Shown: positions 22,442-32,185, counted from the stretch's first letter. The stretch is 64,000 nt of DNA from Paracoccaceae bacterium (GCA_024742695.1 JANSXY010000002.1:186001-250000), one strand, 5' to 3'. Notes: generated from the sequence alone by a model not told the origin. A program made the numbers and translations.

Positions 22442-23707
22442 ATGCGGAAAATGAAAACCTCGCTCGCCGCGCTGGCGGTCGGGCTGATGGCCCAGGGCGC
22501 GCTTGCCGGCGACGTGCGGGTGATGTGGTATTCAGACGGGGTCGAGGGCGCCGTCATCAAGGATCTGCTGGACCGCTTCATGGCGGAAAACCCCGGCATC
22601 AACGTCATTCTCGACGAGGTGCCCTATTCGGTCGTGCAGGAACAGCTTCAGGTCCAGCTCGAGGCCGGCCAGGGCCCCGACATCGCGCGGGTGACCAACA
22701 TCAAGGCGCTGGCCGATCACTGGCTCGACCTCACGCCGCATGTCGCCGATCCGGACTACTGGCGCGAGAACTTCGGCGCGCAGGCCGACTGGATGCGCCC
22801 CGACGGCTCCGACGCGATCACCGGCTTCATGACCCAGATCACGCTGGTCGGCGGCTTCGCGAACAAGACGCTCTTCGAACAGGCCGGGGTCGAGATGCCC
22901 GGCAAGGGCGCGACCTGGGACGACTGGGTCGAAGCCTCGGCCAGGGTCATGGAAAGCCAGGGCACCGTGGCGGCCTTCGCCATCGACCGCTCCGGCCACC
23001 GGATTTCGGGGCCGAACATCTCTTACGGCGGGGTCTATATCGGCGAGGACGGGATGCCCGCGCCGGTGAACGACGGCACCAAGGACTTCGTCGGCAAGCT
23101 GGTCGACTGGACCGAGCAGGGCCTGCACCTGAAGGATGTCTGGGTCTCGGCCTCGGGGTCCACCTACCGCGCGGCGGCCGACGATTTCATCAACGCGCAG
23201 CTGCCGTTCTACTATTCCGGCTCGTGGCAGATCGCGAATCTCTCGACCAAGATCGGCGACCTGTTCGACTGGGTGGCGACAGGCTCGCCCTGCGGCTCGG
23301 CGGGCTGTTCGGGCCTGCAGGGCGGCGCGGCGCTGGTGGCGATCAAGTACACCCAGAACGCCGAAGAGGTCGGCAAGGTGATGGACTACCTCGCGCAGGA
23401 GGACGTGGTGCGCGAGTTTTCCGAGCGCACGCTGTTCCTGCCCGGCCACAAGGGCGTCAACACCAAGGGCGGGCTGAACTGGGACACCCAGGATCCGAAC
23501 GTGGGCGCGGCGCTCGACACCTTCGTGGCCGCCGCGGCCGACGTGCTGCCCGAGGCCCAGCGCCTGCCGGCGTGGAAATGGGGTTCGGCCTATTACGGCG
23601 CGCTGGTCACCCGGATCAGCCAGGTGATGGCCGGCGAACTGGCGCTGGACGAAGCCTGGGCGCGGATCGACAGCGACATCGCCGAACAGGTCGAGGCCGC
23701 GCAGTAG
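22442..23707 (+). CDS. Sugar ABC transporter substrate-binding protein
   Basis: A 421-residue periplasmic solute-binding protein of family 1 (maltose/UgpB-like). The signal peptide runs to about residue 22 (MRKMKTSLAALAVGLMAQGALAG), and the mature chain starts DVRVMWYSDG. Typical segments are VVQEQLQVQLEAGQGPDIAR and the C-terminal WKWGSAYYGALVTR. GGAGGAG precedes the ATG. It is followed by two permeases and an ATPase. The ligand is probably the oligosaccharide handled by the two upstream enzymes. Confidence 0.88.
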   Translation: MRKMKTSLAALAVGLMAQGALAGDVRVMWYSDGVEGAVIKDLLDRFMAENPGINVILDEVPYSVVQEQLQVQLEAGQGPDIARVTNIKALADHWLDLTPHVADPDYWRENFGAQADWMRPDGSDAITGFMTQITLVGGFANKTLFEQAGVEMPGKGATWDDWVEASARVMESQGTVAAFAIDRSGHRISGPNISYGGVYIGEDGMPAPVNDGTKDFVGKLVDWTEQGLHLKDVWVSASGSTYRAAADDFINAQLPFYYSGSWQIANLSTKIGDLFDWVATGSPCGSAGCSGLQGGAALVAIKYTQNAEEVGKVMDYLAQEDVVREFSERTLFLPGHKGVNTKGGLNWDTQDPNVGAALDTFVAAAADVLPEAQRLPAWKWGSAYYGALVTRISQVMAGELALDEAWARIDSDIAEQVEAAQ

Positions 23708-23711
23708 GCGC

Positions 23712-24728
23712 ATGGCCACGCGGCTGAAACATATGGCGGGGGCCGCCGCGGTGGCCCCCCTTGCCCTGCTCGCGCGGGTTCTGGACCCGCCGTTGCGGGC
23801 CTTGCAGCGCGTCGCCGGCCAGGGCGGGATGATCACCTTCTTCCTGGTGCCGAACATGGCGATCTTCGGCATCTTCGTGCTGCTGCCGCTGTGCATCAAC
23901 TTCGTCTACTCGATGACCGCGGGGCCGGAACTATTCCTTGCCCAGCGCGACTGGGTGGGCGGCGCGCAATACGCCAAGCTGCTGGACTGCGAGGATTACA
24001 CCCGCCCCGCCACCTGCGACGAGGATCTGTTCTGGACGGCGGTGTGGAACACCGCGCGCTTCGTCGTGGTGCAGGTCACGCTGCTGGTGGTCTGCGCCAC
24101 CGTGACCGCGCTGATCCTGAACCGCGAGTTGCGCGCGCGCGGCTTCTGGCGGGCGGTGTTCTTCTTCCCGGTGCTGCTGTCGCCGGTGGTGGTGGGCCTG
24201 ATCTGGCGCTGGATCCTGCAGCGCGACGGAATCCTCAACGCCGCGATGCTCGATCTCGGGCTTGATCCGGTGAACTGGCTGATCGAACGCGGCTGGGCCT
24301 TCGCCGCGACGGTCGGCGTGACGATCTGGGCGCATCTGGGCTTTTACGCGCTGATCCTGCTGGCCGGGTTGCAGGCGATCCCGCGCGATCTTTACGAGGC
24401 CGCCGAGATGGACGGCACCCGCCCCGCGCGGATGTTCTGGCGGATCACCCTGCCGCTTCTGATGCCGAACCTGCTGGTGGTGATCGTGCTGGCGCTGATC
24501 CGCGCGGTGCAGGTCTTCGACGAGGCCTATGTGCTGACCGGCGGCGGCCCCGGCACCGCGACGCTTTACATGACGCAATACATCTACGAGGTCGGCTTCG
24601 CCTCGCTCCTGAAGAACCCGGGGCTTGCCGCCGCGGCCTCGATCCTGATGGGCGGGGTGCTGGTGGTGCTGACGCTGGTGCAGCTGGGCCTCGGCCGGCG
24701 CGGCGAGTCGAAGGGCAAGGCGCGATGA
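23712..24728 (+). CDS. Sugar ABC transporter permease (MalF-like)
   Basis: A 338-residue inner-membrane permease with about six hydrophobic segments. The EAA-type cytoplasmic loop is near residue 225 (LYEAAEMDGTRPARMFWRITLPLLMPNL), which contacts the ATPase. It starts 4 bp after the binding-protein stop and overlaps the next permease by 4 bp (ATGA). It forms a heterodimer channel with the following gene product. Confidence 0.88.
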   Translation: MATRLKHMAGAAAVAPLALLARVLDPPLRALQRVAGQGGMITFFLVPNMAIFGIFVLLPLCINFVYSMTAGPELFLAQRDWVGGAQYAKLLDCEDYTRPATCDEDLFWTAVWNTARFVVVQVTLLVVCATVTALILNRELRARGFWRAVFFFPVLLSPVVVGLIWRWILQRDGILNAAMLDLGLDPVNWLIERGWAFAATVGVTIWAHLGFYALILLAGLQAIPRDLYEAAEMDGTRPARMFWRITLPLLMPNLLVVIVLALIRAVQVFDEAYVLTGGGPGTATLYMTQYIYEVGFASLLKNPGLAAAASILMGGVLVVLTLVQLGLGRRGESKGKAR

Positions 24729-25777
24729 GCCGCGTCACCGCCTTCCTCACCCGCCGCCGCGGCGGCGATCGCTGGCACTGGACCGACGTGGTGACGGTGC
24801 TGTGGCTGGGCGCCGGGGTGATCCTGATGTTCGGTCCGGCGGTCTGGCTGGTGCTGTCGTCGCTCAAGACCCCGGCCGGGCTGGCCGAGTTTCCGCCGAC
24901 CCTGCTGCCCTATGCCGCCGAGACGGTGGTGGTGGAGGGCTACGACAAGCCGCTGCCGCTGTTCACGGTGACCCGCGAGGACGGGACCGAGGCGGTGCTG
25001 GCCGAGGCGCGCCGCGTCGGCACCGTGGCGCAGATGATCGACCCGGCGAACCCCGACGACAAGCTGCGCGTCAACATCGCCGAGCGCGAACCGGTGCGCG
25101 CGGTGGGCTTCGCCTGGGAAAACTACACCCAGCCGCTGGTGGAGCGGAACTTCTTCCTTTACGCGCAGAATTCCGTCTTCGTCACGGTCGTGGCGACGAT
25201 CATCACGCTGGTGACCAATTCGATGGCCGCCTTCGCGCTGTCGAAATACCAGTTCCGCGGCCGCTCCGCCGTGCTGATCCTGATCGTGGCGACGCTGATG
25301 ATCCCGCTGTCGGTGATCCTTGTGCCGCTGTTCTCGATCATCTCGGCCACGGGGCTTTTCAACACGCTGTGGGGCGTGATCCTGCCCACCGTGGCCACGC
25401 CCACCGGCGTATTCCTGCTGCGGCAATACATGCTGACGATCCCCGACGAGATCATCGAGGCGGCGCGGATGGACCATGCCAGCGAATGGCAGATCTACTG
25501 GCGCATCGTTCTGCCGCTGACCGCGCCGGCGCTGGCGGTGCTGGCGATCTTCTCGGTGGTCTGGCGCTGGAACGATTTTCTCTGGCCGCTGGTGGTGCTG
25601 TCGCGGCAGGACGTCTACACGCTTCAGGTCGGGCTGAACGCCTATGCCGGAGAGTTGAACGTGCAGTGGCATTTCATCCTGGCGATGACCGTCGTCACCA
25701 TGATCCCGGTGGTGCTGGTCTTCGTCTTCCTGCAGCGGTTCATCACCGCGGGCATCGCCGGAACCGGCGTGAAATAG
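24725..25777 (+). CDS. Sugar ABC transporter permease (MalG-like)
   Basis: A 350-residue permease partner. It has an N-terminal membrane helix (VVTVLWLGAGVILMFGPAVW), a periplasmic loop longer than usual (about 50-150), then the BPD_transp_1 core. The core carries the EAA loop EIIEAARMDHASEWQIYWRI. The family and its position between MalF-like and ATPase genes are clear. Confidence 0.88.
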   Translation: MSRVTAFLTRRRGGDRWHWTDVVTVLWLGAGVILMFGPAVWLVLSSLKTPAGLAEFPPTLLPYAAETVVVEGYDKPLPLFTVTREDGTEAVLAEARRVGTVAQMIDPANPDDKLRVNIAEREPVRAVGFAWENYTQPLVERNFFLYAQNSVFVTVVATIITLVTNSMAAFALSKYQFRGRSAVLILIVATLMIPLSVILVPLFSIISATGLFNTLWGVILPTVATPTGVFLLRQYMLTIPDEIIEAARMDHASEWQIYWRIVLPLTAPALAVLAIFSVVWRWNDFLWPLVVLSRQDVYTLQVGLNAYAGELNVQWHFILAMTVVTMIPVVLVFVFLQRFITAGIAGTGVK

Positions 25778-25786
25778 GGGGCGGCG

Positions 25787-26851
25787 ATGGGGCGCATCAC
25801 GCTGACCGGCATCGAGAAGGCCTTCGGCCATGTCGAGGTGCTGAAGGGCATCGATCTCGATATCGGCGAGGGCGAGCTGGTGGTCTTCGTCGGACCGTCG
25901 GGCTGCGGCAAGTCCACGCTGCTGCGGCTGATCGCCGGGCTCGACCGGCCGACGGGCGGGCGGATCGAGATCAACGGCGCCGATGTCACCCGCGTCGGCG
26001 CCGCCGACCGGGGACTGGCGATGGTGTTCCAGTCCTACGCGCTATACCCGCACATGACGGTGCGGCAGAACCTGTCCTTCGGGCTGGAAAACATCCACAT
26101 GCCGAAGCCCGAGATCGCGACCCGGATCGCCGAGGCCGCGCGGATGCTGGAAATCGAGCCGCTGATGGAACGCCGCCCCGGCCAGCTTTCGGGCGGCCAG
26201 CGCCAGCGTGTCGCGATCGGCCGGGCGATCGTGCGCAACCCCACCGCCTTCCTGCTGGACGAACCGCTGTCGAACCTTGATGCCGAGCTTCGGGTCAGCA
26301 TGCGCGCCGAACTGGCCGCGCTGCACGACCGGCTTGGCACGACGATGATCTACGTCACCCACGACCAGGTCGAGGCGATGACGCTGGCCGACCGGATCGT
26401 GGTGCTGCGCGCCGGCCGGATCGACCAGGTGGACACGCCGCTGGGGCTGTACAACCGGCCCGCCAACCTGTTCGTCGCGGGCTTCATCGGCGCGCCGAAC
26501 ATGAACTTCTTCGCCGCGCGGATCGCCGGCGGCCAGGCGGTGCTGCCCGGCGGGCTGGCGGTGCCGGTGCCGGGCCGGGCGGCAGAGGGCGCGGACATCA
26601 CCATCGGCATCCGCCCGCAGCACATGCGGCTGGCCGACCCCGGCGCGCCGGCGCTGGAGGCGCGGGTGACGCTGGTCGAGGCGCTGGGGGCGGAAACCGT
26701 GGTGCACGCCACGCTGGCCGATGGCGAACGGATCCTGACCGTGCTTCCCGGCCAACCGGGGCTGGAGCGCGACGCGGTGGTGCGGCTGGCCTTCGACAGC
26801 GCCGACCTGCACGGCTTCGACGGCGCGGGGCAACGCCTGCCCGAACCCTAG
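25787..26851 (+). CDS. Sugar ABC transporter ATP-binding protein (UgpC/MsmK type)
   Basis: A 354-residue ATPase. Walker A GPSGCGKST is at residues 36-44, the signature LSGGQRQRVA near residue 134, and Walker B AFLLDEPLSNLD near 154. The C-terminal third has the TOBE-type regulatory domain of CUT1 importers. It completes the importer begun at 22442. It ends in TAG whose CTAG context also supplies the stop of the convergent esterase-like gene. Confidence 0.92.
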   Translation: MGRITLTGIEKAFGHVEVLKGIDLDIGEGELVVFVGPSGCGKSTLLRLIAGLDRPTGGRIEINGADVTRVGAADRGLAMVFQSYALYPHMTVRQNLSFGLENIHMPKPEIATRIAEAARMLEIEPLMERRPGQLSGGQRQRVAIGRAIVRNPTAFLLDEPLSNLDAELRVSMRAELAALHDRLGTTMIYVTHDQVEAMTLADRIVVLRAGRIDQVDTPLGLYNRPANLFVAGFIGAPNMNFFAARIAGGQAVLPGGLAVPVPGRAAEGADITIGIRPQHMRLADPGAPALEARVTLVEALGAETVVHATLADGERILTVLPGQPGLERDAVVRLAFDSADLHGFDGAGQRLPEP

Positions 26852-27654
26852 GCCGCCCCCGGCCCCAGCGCGCGGGCGAACAGCTCCAGCGTCGCGGCGC
26901 GCATCGCCGGCGTGACCTCGTGCCCGGCGGCCGGATCGCGGATCACCCGCAGCGCGGCATCGGCCCCGGCGGCGGCATAGGCCGCGCGCAATTCCGCCAG
27001 GGCGATATCGGCGGCGGCCGGCGGCGTCAGCGGATCGAGGTCGCCGATCCCGACAAGCTGCGGGCGCGGCGCGACGAGGCCCGCGATCGCCCCGTTCGAG
27101 GCAATCCGCAAGAGCCCCGGAACCGTCAGGTAGATCCCGTGCAGATCATGCGCGCCGGTGGCGATCAGCGCATCGATGTCGGCAAGGCACACCAGTTGCG
27201 CCAGCGCCCGGACCCGCGGATCGGCGGCGGCCAGCCAGGTGCCCAGCGTCGCGCCCATCGACAGGCCGAAAACCCCGACCCGCGCGGCATCGACCCGGGG
27301 GTCCGCGCAGAGCCAGTCGAGCTGCGCCTGCAACTCGCCCAGCATCCGGCCCGCAAGGCTGCCGCCGCGCCACAGCGCCGCCTTCGCCGCCGCGCTTTCG
27401 GTCGCACGCGCGGCGCGGGCGCCGAAACAGGGCAGATCGAGGCACAGCGCGACAAGGCCCGCGCGCGCCAGCTCCGGCCCCAGCGGCGCGCCCAGGGCGG
27501 GCCGACCCTCGACAAGCTCGCGCGCGCCGATGTCGTAGCGCCCGCCATGCGCGTGCACGACCAGAACGGCCGGGTGCGGCCCCGGTCCCTCGGGGCGGCA
27601 AAGCCAGCCCGACACCGGGTTTCCCGCCGCGTCGACGAAGTGTTGGCGCTGCAT
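26848..27654 (-). CDS. Alpha/beta hydrolase (dienelactone hydrolase / acetyl esterase-like)
   Basis: A 268-residue alpha/beta hydrolase. The nucleophile elbow is GLSMG (VGVFGLSMGATLG), an Asp lies in GIGDLDPLTPP, and the His is in AGHEVTPAM. An oxyanion-region HAHGG follows the first strand. I used the ATG at 27654; one five codons upstream lies inside a palindrome (27663-27676). It converges on the sugar operon, sharing CTAG with the ATPase stop. It could be a deacylase for the imported sugars; this is inference from position. Confidence 0.65.
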   Translation of the reverse strand: MQRQHFVDAAGNPVSGWLCRPEGPGPHPAVLVVHAHGGRYDIGARELVEGRPALGAPLGPELARAGLVALCLDLPCFGARAARATESAAAKAALWRGGSLAGRMLGELQAQLDWLCADPRVDAARVGVFGLSMGATLGTWLAAADPRVRALAQLVCLADIDALIATGAHDLHGIYLTVPGLLRIASNGAIAGLVAPRPQLVGIGDLDPLTPPAAADIALAELRAAYAAAGADAALRVIRDPAAGHEVTPAMRAATLELFARALGPGAA

Positions 27655-27662
27655 CTCGCACC

Positions 27663-27676
27663 TATCCATACGGATA
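27663..27676. promoter_or_regulatory. Inverted repeat TATCC-N4-GGATA upstream of the hydrolase gene
   Basis: A perfect 5-bp inverted repeat with a 4-bp spacer lies just before the chosen start of the hydrolase gene. It may be a repressor operator controlling that gene. Confidence 0.35.
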
Positions 27677-27880
27677 GTTTGCTCGGCGGAGGCGAATCGT
27701 AGCGGGTGCCGGCCCAGTTCGAACAGGCTCGCCAAGTGTGCCTGCAAGCCCTTGGAATCCTTCACCTTCGACCCCCGATTCGTTCCCCGTGGACGATTAA
27801 ACAACACGAAAGAAAACCTGCCTACGCTTTTGGAGGGATCAACCAGAGGGGGCGGATCGCCCGCCCGGAAGGAGCCAAGG

Positions 27881-28453
27881 ATGAAGACCACCGCAACCAT
27901 CGCGGGGCTTTTCTGCCTCGCCGCCACCGCCGCCGCCGCCAACGACTACGCGCCGGCGATGCAAAGCTACCTTGACGAGAACGTCTCGGCCTGGATGAAC
28001 GATCCGGTCCTCGTCGAGGCGATCAAGGCCCAGAACGACGCGCATTCCGGCCTCGACGCCGCGAAGATCGAGGAACTGGACCAGGCCTGGCGCGCCGAGG
28101 TCGGCGGGTCCGACACCCCGACGATCACGCCGGTGCTGGAAAACGCCGCCGCGGACTTCCTGCGCGCCAAGGTCGCCGAGGGCGGCGGCGCGATCACCGA
28201 GATCTTCGTGATGGACAACCACGGCCTGAACGTCGCCGCCTCCGACGTCACCTCCGACTACTGGCAGGGCGACGAGGCCAAGTTCCAGAAAACCTATCCG
28301 ATGGGCGCGGGCACCGTGTTCATCGACGAGGTCGAATTCGACGAATCCACGCAGACCTTCCAGGGCCAGGTTTCCGTCACCATCGTCGACCCGGCCTCGG
28401 GCGAGGCGATCGGCGCGATGACGCTGGGCCTGAACGCCGAAGCGCTGATGTAA
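27881..28453 (+). CDS. Exported Cache/PAS-like sensor protein upstream of a chemoreceptor
   Basis: A 190-residue protein with a signal peptide (MKTTATIAGLFCLAATAAAA) and a strong GGAAGGAG ribosome-binding site. The mature part has ITEIFVMDNHGLNVAASDVTSDYWQGDE, which looks like the conserved core of a Cache-type extracellular sensor fold. No transmembrane helix follows, so it should be periplasmic. It is 57 bp before a chemoreceptor gene on the same strand, separated by a GC hairpin. It may present a ligand to that receptor. No named family is certain. Confidence 0.7.
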   Translation: MKTTATIAGLFCLAATAAAANDYAPAMQSYLDENVSAWMNDPVLVEAIKAQNDAHSGLDAAKIEELDQAWRAEVGGSDTPTITPVLENAAADFLRAKVAEGGGAITEIFVMDNHGLNVAASDVTSDYWQGDEAKFQKTYPMGAGTVFIDEVEFDESTQTFQGQVSVTIVDPASGEAIGAMTLGLNAEALM

Positions 28454-28461
28454 CGATCCCC

Positions 28462-28487
28462 GGCCGGGCGGCAGCGCCCGCCCGGCC
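28462..28487 (+). terminator. GC-rich hairpin between sensor and chemoreceptor genes
   Basis: GGCCGGGCGG and CCGCCCGGCC-type arms pair around a short CAGCG loop, with no T-run after them. It may attenuate read-through or stabilise the upstream mRNA. Confidence 0.4.
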
Positions 28488-28510
28488 CCCTCCCCCCGAC
28501 ATTTCCAGAA

Positions 28511-31171
28511 ATGAGCAGGCCCATGCAGTCCGACGACAAGACGACCGTGCGTCGCCTCAGCCCGAATTCGGTCTTCGTGAAACTCTCGCTGCTGGTCGCG
28601 GCCTGTGTCGCCGTGGTGGCGATCGCGCTGGCCACGATGGCCTCGCAGAACGCCACGAAGCAGGCGCTCGATGCCCTGCGCACCAAGGCGAGCACCATCA
28701 CCGGGCTGCTGGGTCAGCAGGCCGGCGGGGCGCTGCAGTTCCGCAAGCCCGAGGCGATCACCGCGATCCTTCAGGATTCGCTGGGTATCGGCGATGAAAG
28801 CGTCGCCGCCATCGCGGTCGCGGCCGATCGCGAGATCCTGGGCGAACTCGTCAAGGAGGGCTACGGCACCGAGGGCATGGTCCAGCTCGGCACCGAGGCG
28901 CTGGATTACTCCGAGGCCTTCCCCGAGGAAGAGAACGTCACCATCGTCAGCGCCGACGGCATGACGGTGGCCCGGCTGGCCCGGTTCGGCAAGAACAACC
29001 AGGTGACCGGGGTGATCGTCACCCGCTGGTCGCCCGATTTCGCGCTGGCCTCGATCAGTGCGGCCAACATGCGCAGCTACCTGATCGCCGGCGTGATTTT
29101 CGCCATCGCGATGATCGGCGCGGTGCTGCTGATCCGGGGCATGATCGCCCGTCCGCTGACCCGCGTGAACCAGGCGATGACGGCCGTCGCCGGCGGCGAC
29201 TATGCCATCACCGTACCCTCGACCGATCGGGGCGACGAGATCGGAGCCGTCGCGCGCTCTCTCGAAGGCTTCCGCCAGTCGCTGGCCGACGGCGAGGCCG
29301 CGATCCGTGACGGGATGTTCAAGGGCGCGGCCTTCATGGGATCCTCCGCGGCGATGATGCTGCTGGACAAGGACTTCACCATCCGCTGGATGAACCCCGC
29401 GCTCGAAGGATTGCTCGAGGAACATGACGCGGCCTTCTCGGCCGACATGCCGGGCTTCGACCGTTCCGCCCTTGTCGGCAAGAACATGGACGTGTTCCAC
29501 GCCAGGCAGCCGCAGGTCCGCAAGATGCTGGCCGATCCCGCGAACCTGCCCTTCAAGGGCGAGGTCAAGCTGGGTGCGGAACGGTTCTCTGTCGGCGTCA
29601 GCCAGGTGGCGGATGCCGAGGGCAACCATGTCGGCTATGTCGCGGAATGGAAATGCGTCACCGCCGAGAAGCGCAACGCCGTTCTGATCGGCGCGATCGA
29701 TGCCAACCAGTTGCGCGCCGAGATCACGCCCGAGGGCAAGCTCGCGGCCTGCAACGCCGGTTTCGCGGCGCTCTACGGCCAGGACAACGCGACCGCCGTC
29801 ATCGGCAAGGCGATCGGCCCGGCGCTGACCGAGGCAGGCCAGCCGGCGATGGATCGCCTGCTGGGCGGCGAGGCGGTTTCGGGCCGGTTCGAACTGGCGC
29901 TGGACAGCGGCCACACGGCGGTGCTCGACGGCTCGCTCAGCCCGGTGCGCGACCCGTCGGGCAAGACCGCGCTGGCGGTGTTCCTGGCCTCCGACGTCAC
30001 CGACCAGTCGCGCGCCATCGCCGAGGCCGAGGCCCGCCGCAAGGAGATGGAGGCCGCGCAGAAGCGCGTGGTCGACGCGCTGCGCGTGGCGCTGGGCAAG
30101 CTGGCCGAGGGCGACCTGACCGCCGAGATCACCGAAGGATTCTCGGCCGATTACGAACAGTTGCGCGTCGATTTCAACGAGGCGACGCGGCGGCTTCTGG
30201 ACGCGATGCGCGCGGTCGTGGAAAACGCGCAATCGATCCGCAGCGAGGCGGGCGAGATTTCCTCGGCCTCCGACGACCTCAGCCGCCGCACCGAACAGCA
30301 GGCCGCGACGCTGGAGGAGACCGCCGCGGCGCTGGACGAGCTGACCTCGTCGGTCAAGTCCGCCGCCGATGTCGCGGCACAGGCCAACAAGATGGTGGCC
30401 GAGGCCAAGGCGAATGCCGAGAAGAGCGGCGAGGTGGTGCGCGAGGCCGTCGTCGCGATGGGCGAGATCGAGGAAAGCTCCAACAAGATCTCCAAGATCA
30501 CCAGCGTGATCGACGAGATCGCCTTCCAGACCAACCTGCTGGCGCTGAACGCGGGCGTCGAGGCGGCGCGGGCCGGCGAGGCGGGGCGCGGCTTTGCCGT
30601 CGTCGCGTCCGAGGTGCGGGCGCTGGCGCAGCGATCCTCGGACGCGGCGCGCGAGATCGCCGAGCTGATCTCGGCCTCCTCGGGCCAGGTCAAGCGTGGC
30701 GTCGACCTTGTCGACCAGGCGGGCGCGGCGCTGACCGGGATCCAGAACTCGGTGTCCGAGATCTTCAACGGCGTGTCCGAGATCGCGGTTTCGGCGCAGC
30801 AGCAATCGGCCGGGCTGGGCGAGATCAACGTCGCGGTCAACCAGCTCGACCAGGTGACGCAGCAGAACGCGGCGATGTTCGAACAGGCCACCGCCGCCAG
30901 CCATGCCCTGACCCGCGAGGCCGAGACGCTGACCCAGACCACCGGGCGCTTCAGGACCGGCGGCAGCTTCGTGGCGGGCGCGGCCCCGGCCGTTGCACCG
31001 TCGCGGCCCCCGGCCCCGGTCGCGGCCCCGGAGGCGGCCCCGACGGCGGACGGTGACGCGACGGTGACGACCTTCCAGTCGCGCCGCAAGGCCACGCCGC
31101 CGCAGGTCGTCGGCGCCACCGCGCTGGCCGCGACCCCGGCCGCCGGCGAGGACGACTGGCAAGAGTTCTGA
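28511..31171 (+). CDS. Methyl-accepting chemotaxis protein with HAMP and two PAS domains
   Basis: An 886-residue chemoreceptor. TM1 is about residues 22-44, a periplasmic domain runs to about 188, TM2 is about 190-213, and HAMP reaches about 268. Two PAS-like domains follow (about 275-500, containing FTIRWMNPALEGLLEEHD and TPEGKLAACNAGFAALYG). The signalling domain has the conserved hairpin tip IDEIAFQTNLLALNAGVEAARAGEAGRGF near residue 660. The chain ends DWQEF, which fits the CheR/CheB tether pentapeptide. An ATG four codons downstream (28523) is an alternative start. No che genes are in the window. Confidence 0.93.
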   Translation: MSRPMQSDDKTTVRRLSPNSVFVKLSLLVAACVAVVAIALATMASQNATKQALDALRTKASTITGLLGQQAGGALQFRKPEAITAILQDSLGIGDESVAAIAVAADREILGELVKEGYGTEGMVQLGTEALDYSEAFPEEENVTIVSADGMTVARLARFGKNNQVTGVIVTRWSPDFALASISAANMRSYLIAGVIFAIAMIGAVLLIRGMIARPLTRVNQAMTAVAGGDYAITVPSTDRGDEIGAVARSLEGFRQSLADGEAAIRDGMFKGAAFMGSSAAMMLLDKDFTIRWMNPALEGLLEEHDAAFSADMPGFDRSALVGKNMDVFHARQPQVRKMLADPANLPFKGEVKLGAERFSVGVSQVADAEGNHVGYVAEWKCVTAEKRNAVLIGAIDANQLRAEITPEGKLAACNAGFAALYGQDNATAVIGKAIGPALTEAGQPAMDRLLGGEAVSGRFELALDSGHTAVLDGSLSPVRDPSGKTALAVFLASDVTDQSRAIAEAEARRKEMEAAQKRVVDALRVALGKLAEGDLTAEITEGFSADYEQLRVDFNEATRRLLDAMRAVVENAQSIRSEAGEISSASDDLSRRTEQQAATLEETAAALDELTSSVKSAADVAAQANKMVAEAKANAEKSGEVVREAVVAMGEIEESSNKISKITSVIDEIAFQTNLLALNAGVEAARAGEAGRGFAVVASEVRALAQRSSDAAREIAELISASSGQVKRGVDLVDQAGAALTGIQNSVSEIFNGVSEIAVSAQQQSAGLGEINVAVNQLDQVTQQNAAMFEQATAASHALTREAETLTQTTGRFRTGGSFVAGAAPAVAPSRPPAPVAAPEAAPTADGDATVTTFQSRRKATPPQVVGATALAATPAAGEDDWQEF

Positions 31172-31195
31172 CCGCGACCGCCAGACGGCGCTCAG

Positions 31196-31227
31196 GCGGC
31201 GGGGTTCCGGCCCCGCCGCTTTCGCTT
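31196..31227 (+). terminator. Rho-independent terminator behind the chemoreceptor gene
   Basis: A perfect 9-bp stem, GCGGCGGGG/CCCCGCCGC with a TTCCGG loop, is followed by TTTCGCTT. It lies 25 bp after the chemoreceptor stop and before the convergent LysR gene. Confidence 0.7.
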
Positions 31228-31258
31228 GCGCGCCGGGCGGGTGCCGGCGGCGGCCCGC

Positions 31259-32167
31259 TCAGGCCGTTGCGGCGCGGGCAAGATGCGCCATCAGCCCGGC
31301 CAGTTCCGTGCGCCGGGCCAGTGCATGCGGCAGGATCATAGCGTAGGGCTGTGCCAGCGGCATGTCCTGCGGAAGCGCCTGCACCAGCCGGCCCGCGGCG
31401 ATCGCCCGCGCGACCAGCCCCGCCGGGGCAAGGGCAAGGCCCAGCCCTGCCTCCGCCGCCGCGATGGCGAGGCCCGTCAGGTCCACATGCAGGCCGCGCA
31501 TGGGATCGGGTAACCGGGCAATCCGCGCCGCGACCATGAAGTTCGCCCAGCTCGGTTCCGTCGCGCTGTCGCTGCCCCAGTGGCTATGGATGAAACCGGC
31601 GTCCGGCAGGTCGCCGATCCGGCCCGGATCGGGAAGCCAGCGGGCGGCGAAACCGGGCGACGCGACCGCGATGGCACGGTCCCGCCACAACGGTTCGGCC
31701 CGGTATTCGGGATAGAGCGTCGCGCCGTAGGTCACCCGCAGATCGATCCTGTCCTTGGCGAAGGCGACCGGGTCAAGCTCTACCCGCAGGTCCAGCACCG
31801 TCTCTGCCCCCGGCCCCTGCCGCCATGCGGCCAGCGCGGGCATCAGCCAGCGTTCCGACAAGGCCGGAAGCACCGACACGACAAGCCGCGCGCGCGGCCG
31901 TCCCTCGCCAAGCGCGGCGCTGACCGCGGCGATGTCGGAAAACGCCTGCTCGATCCCCGGATAGGCCGCGCGGCCGGCGTCGGACAGGACGATCCGGTTG
32001 CCCGAGCGCAGGAACAGCCGCTTGCCGATCCAGTCTTCCAGGTTCCGGACCTGCTGGCTGACCGCCGCCGCGGTGACGCCCAGTTCCTGCCCGGCCTGGG
32101 CAAAGCTGCCGGTGCGGGCGGCGGCCTCGAAGGCGCGCAGCGCGTTGAGCGGGGGCAAGCGGTGCAT
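31259..32167 (-). CDS. LysR-family transcriptional regulator (GcvA-like)
   Basis: A 302-residue regulator. The N-terminal winged helix has LNALRAFEAAARTGSFAQAGQELGVTAAAVSQQVRNLE, typical of the GcvA/AmpR branch. A periplasmic-binding-like effector domain follows from about residue 90. It is divergent from a three-gene operon (2OG oxygenase, desaturase, DddP-like), which it probably controls. The 98-bp spacer holds a CAGC/GCTG palindrome. Confidence 0.9.
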   Translation of the reverse strand: MHRLPPLNALRAFEAAARTGSFAQAGQELGVTAAAVSQQVRNLEDWIGKRLFLRSGNRIVLSDAGRAAYPGIEQAFSDIAAVSAALGEGRPRARLVVSVLPALSERWLMPALAAWRQGPGAETVLDLRVELDPVAFAKDRIDLRVTYGATLYPEYRAEPLWRDRAIAVASPGFAARWLPDPGRIGDLPDAGFIHSHWGSDSATEPSWANFMVAARIARLPDPMRGLHVDLTGLAIAAAEAGLGLALAPAGLVARAIAAGRLVQALPQDMPLAQPYAMILPHALARRTELAGLMAHLARAATA

Positions 32168-32185
32168 GGCGATCCATCGATAGCT

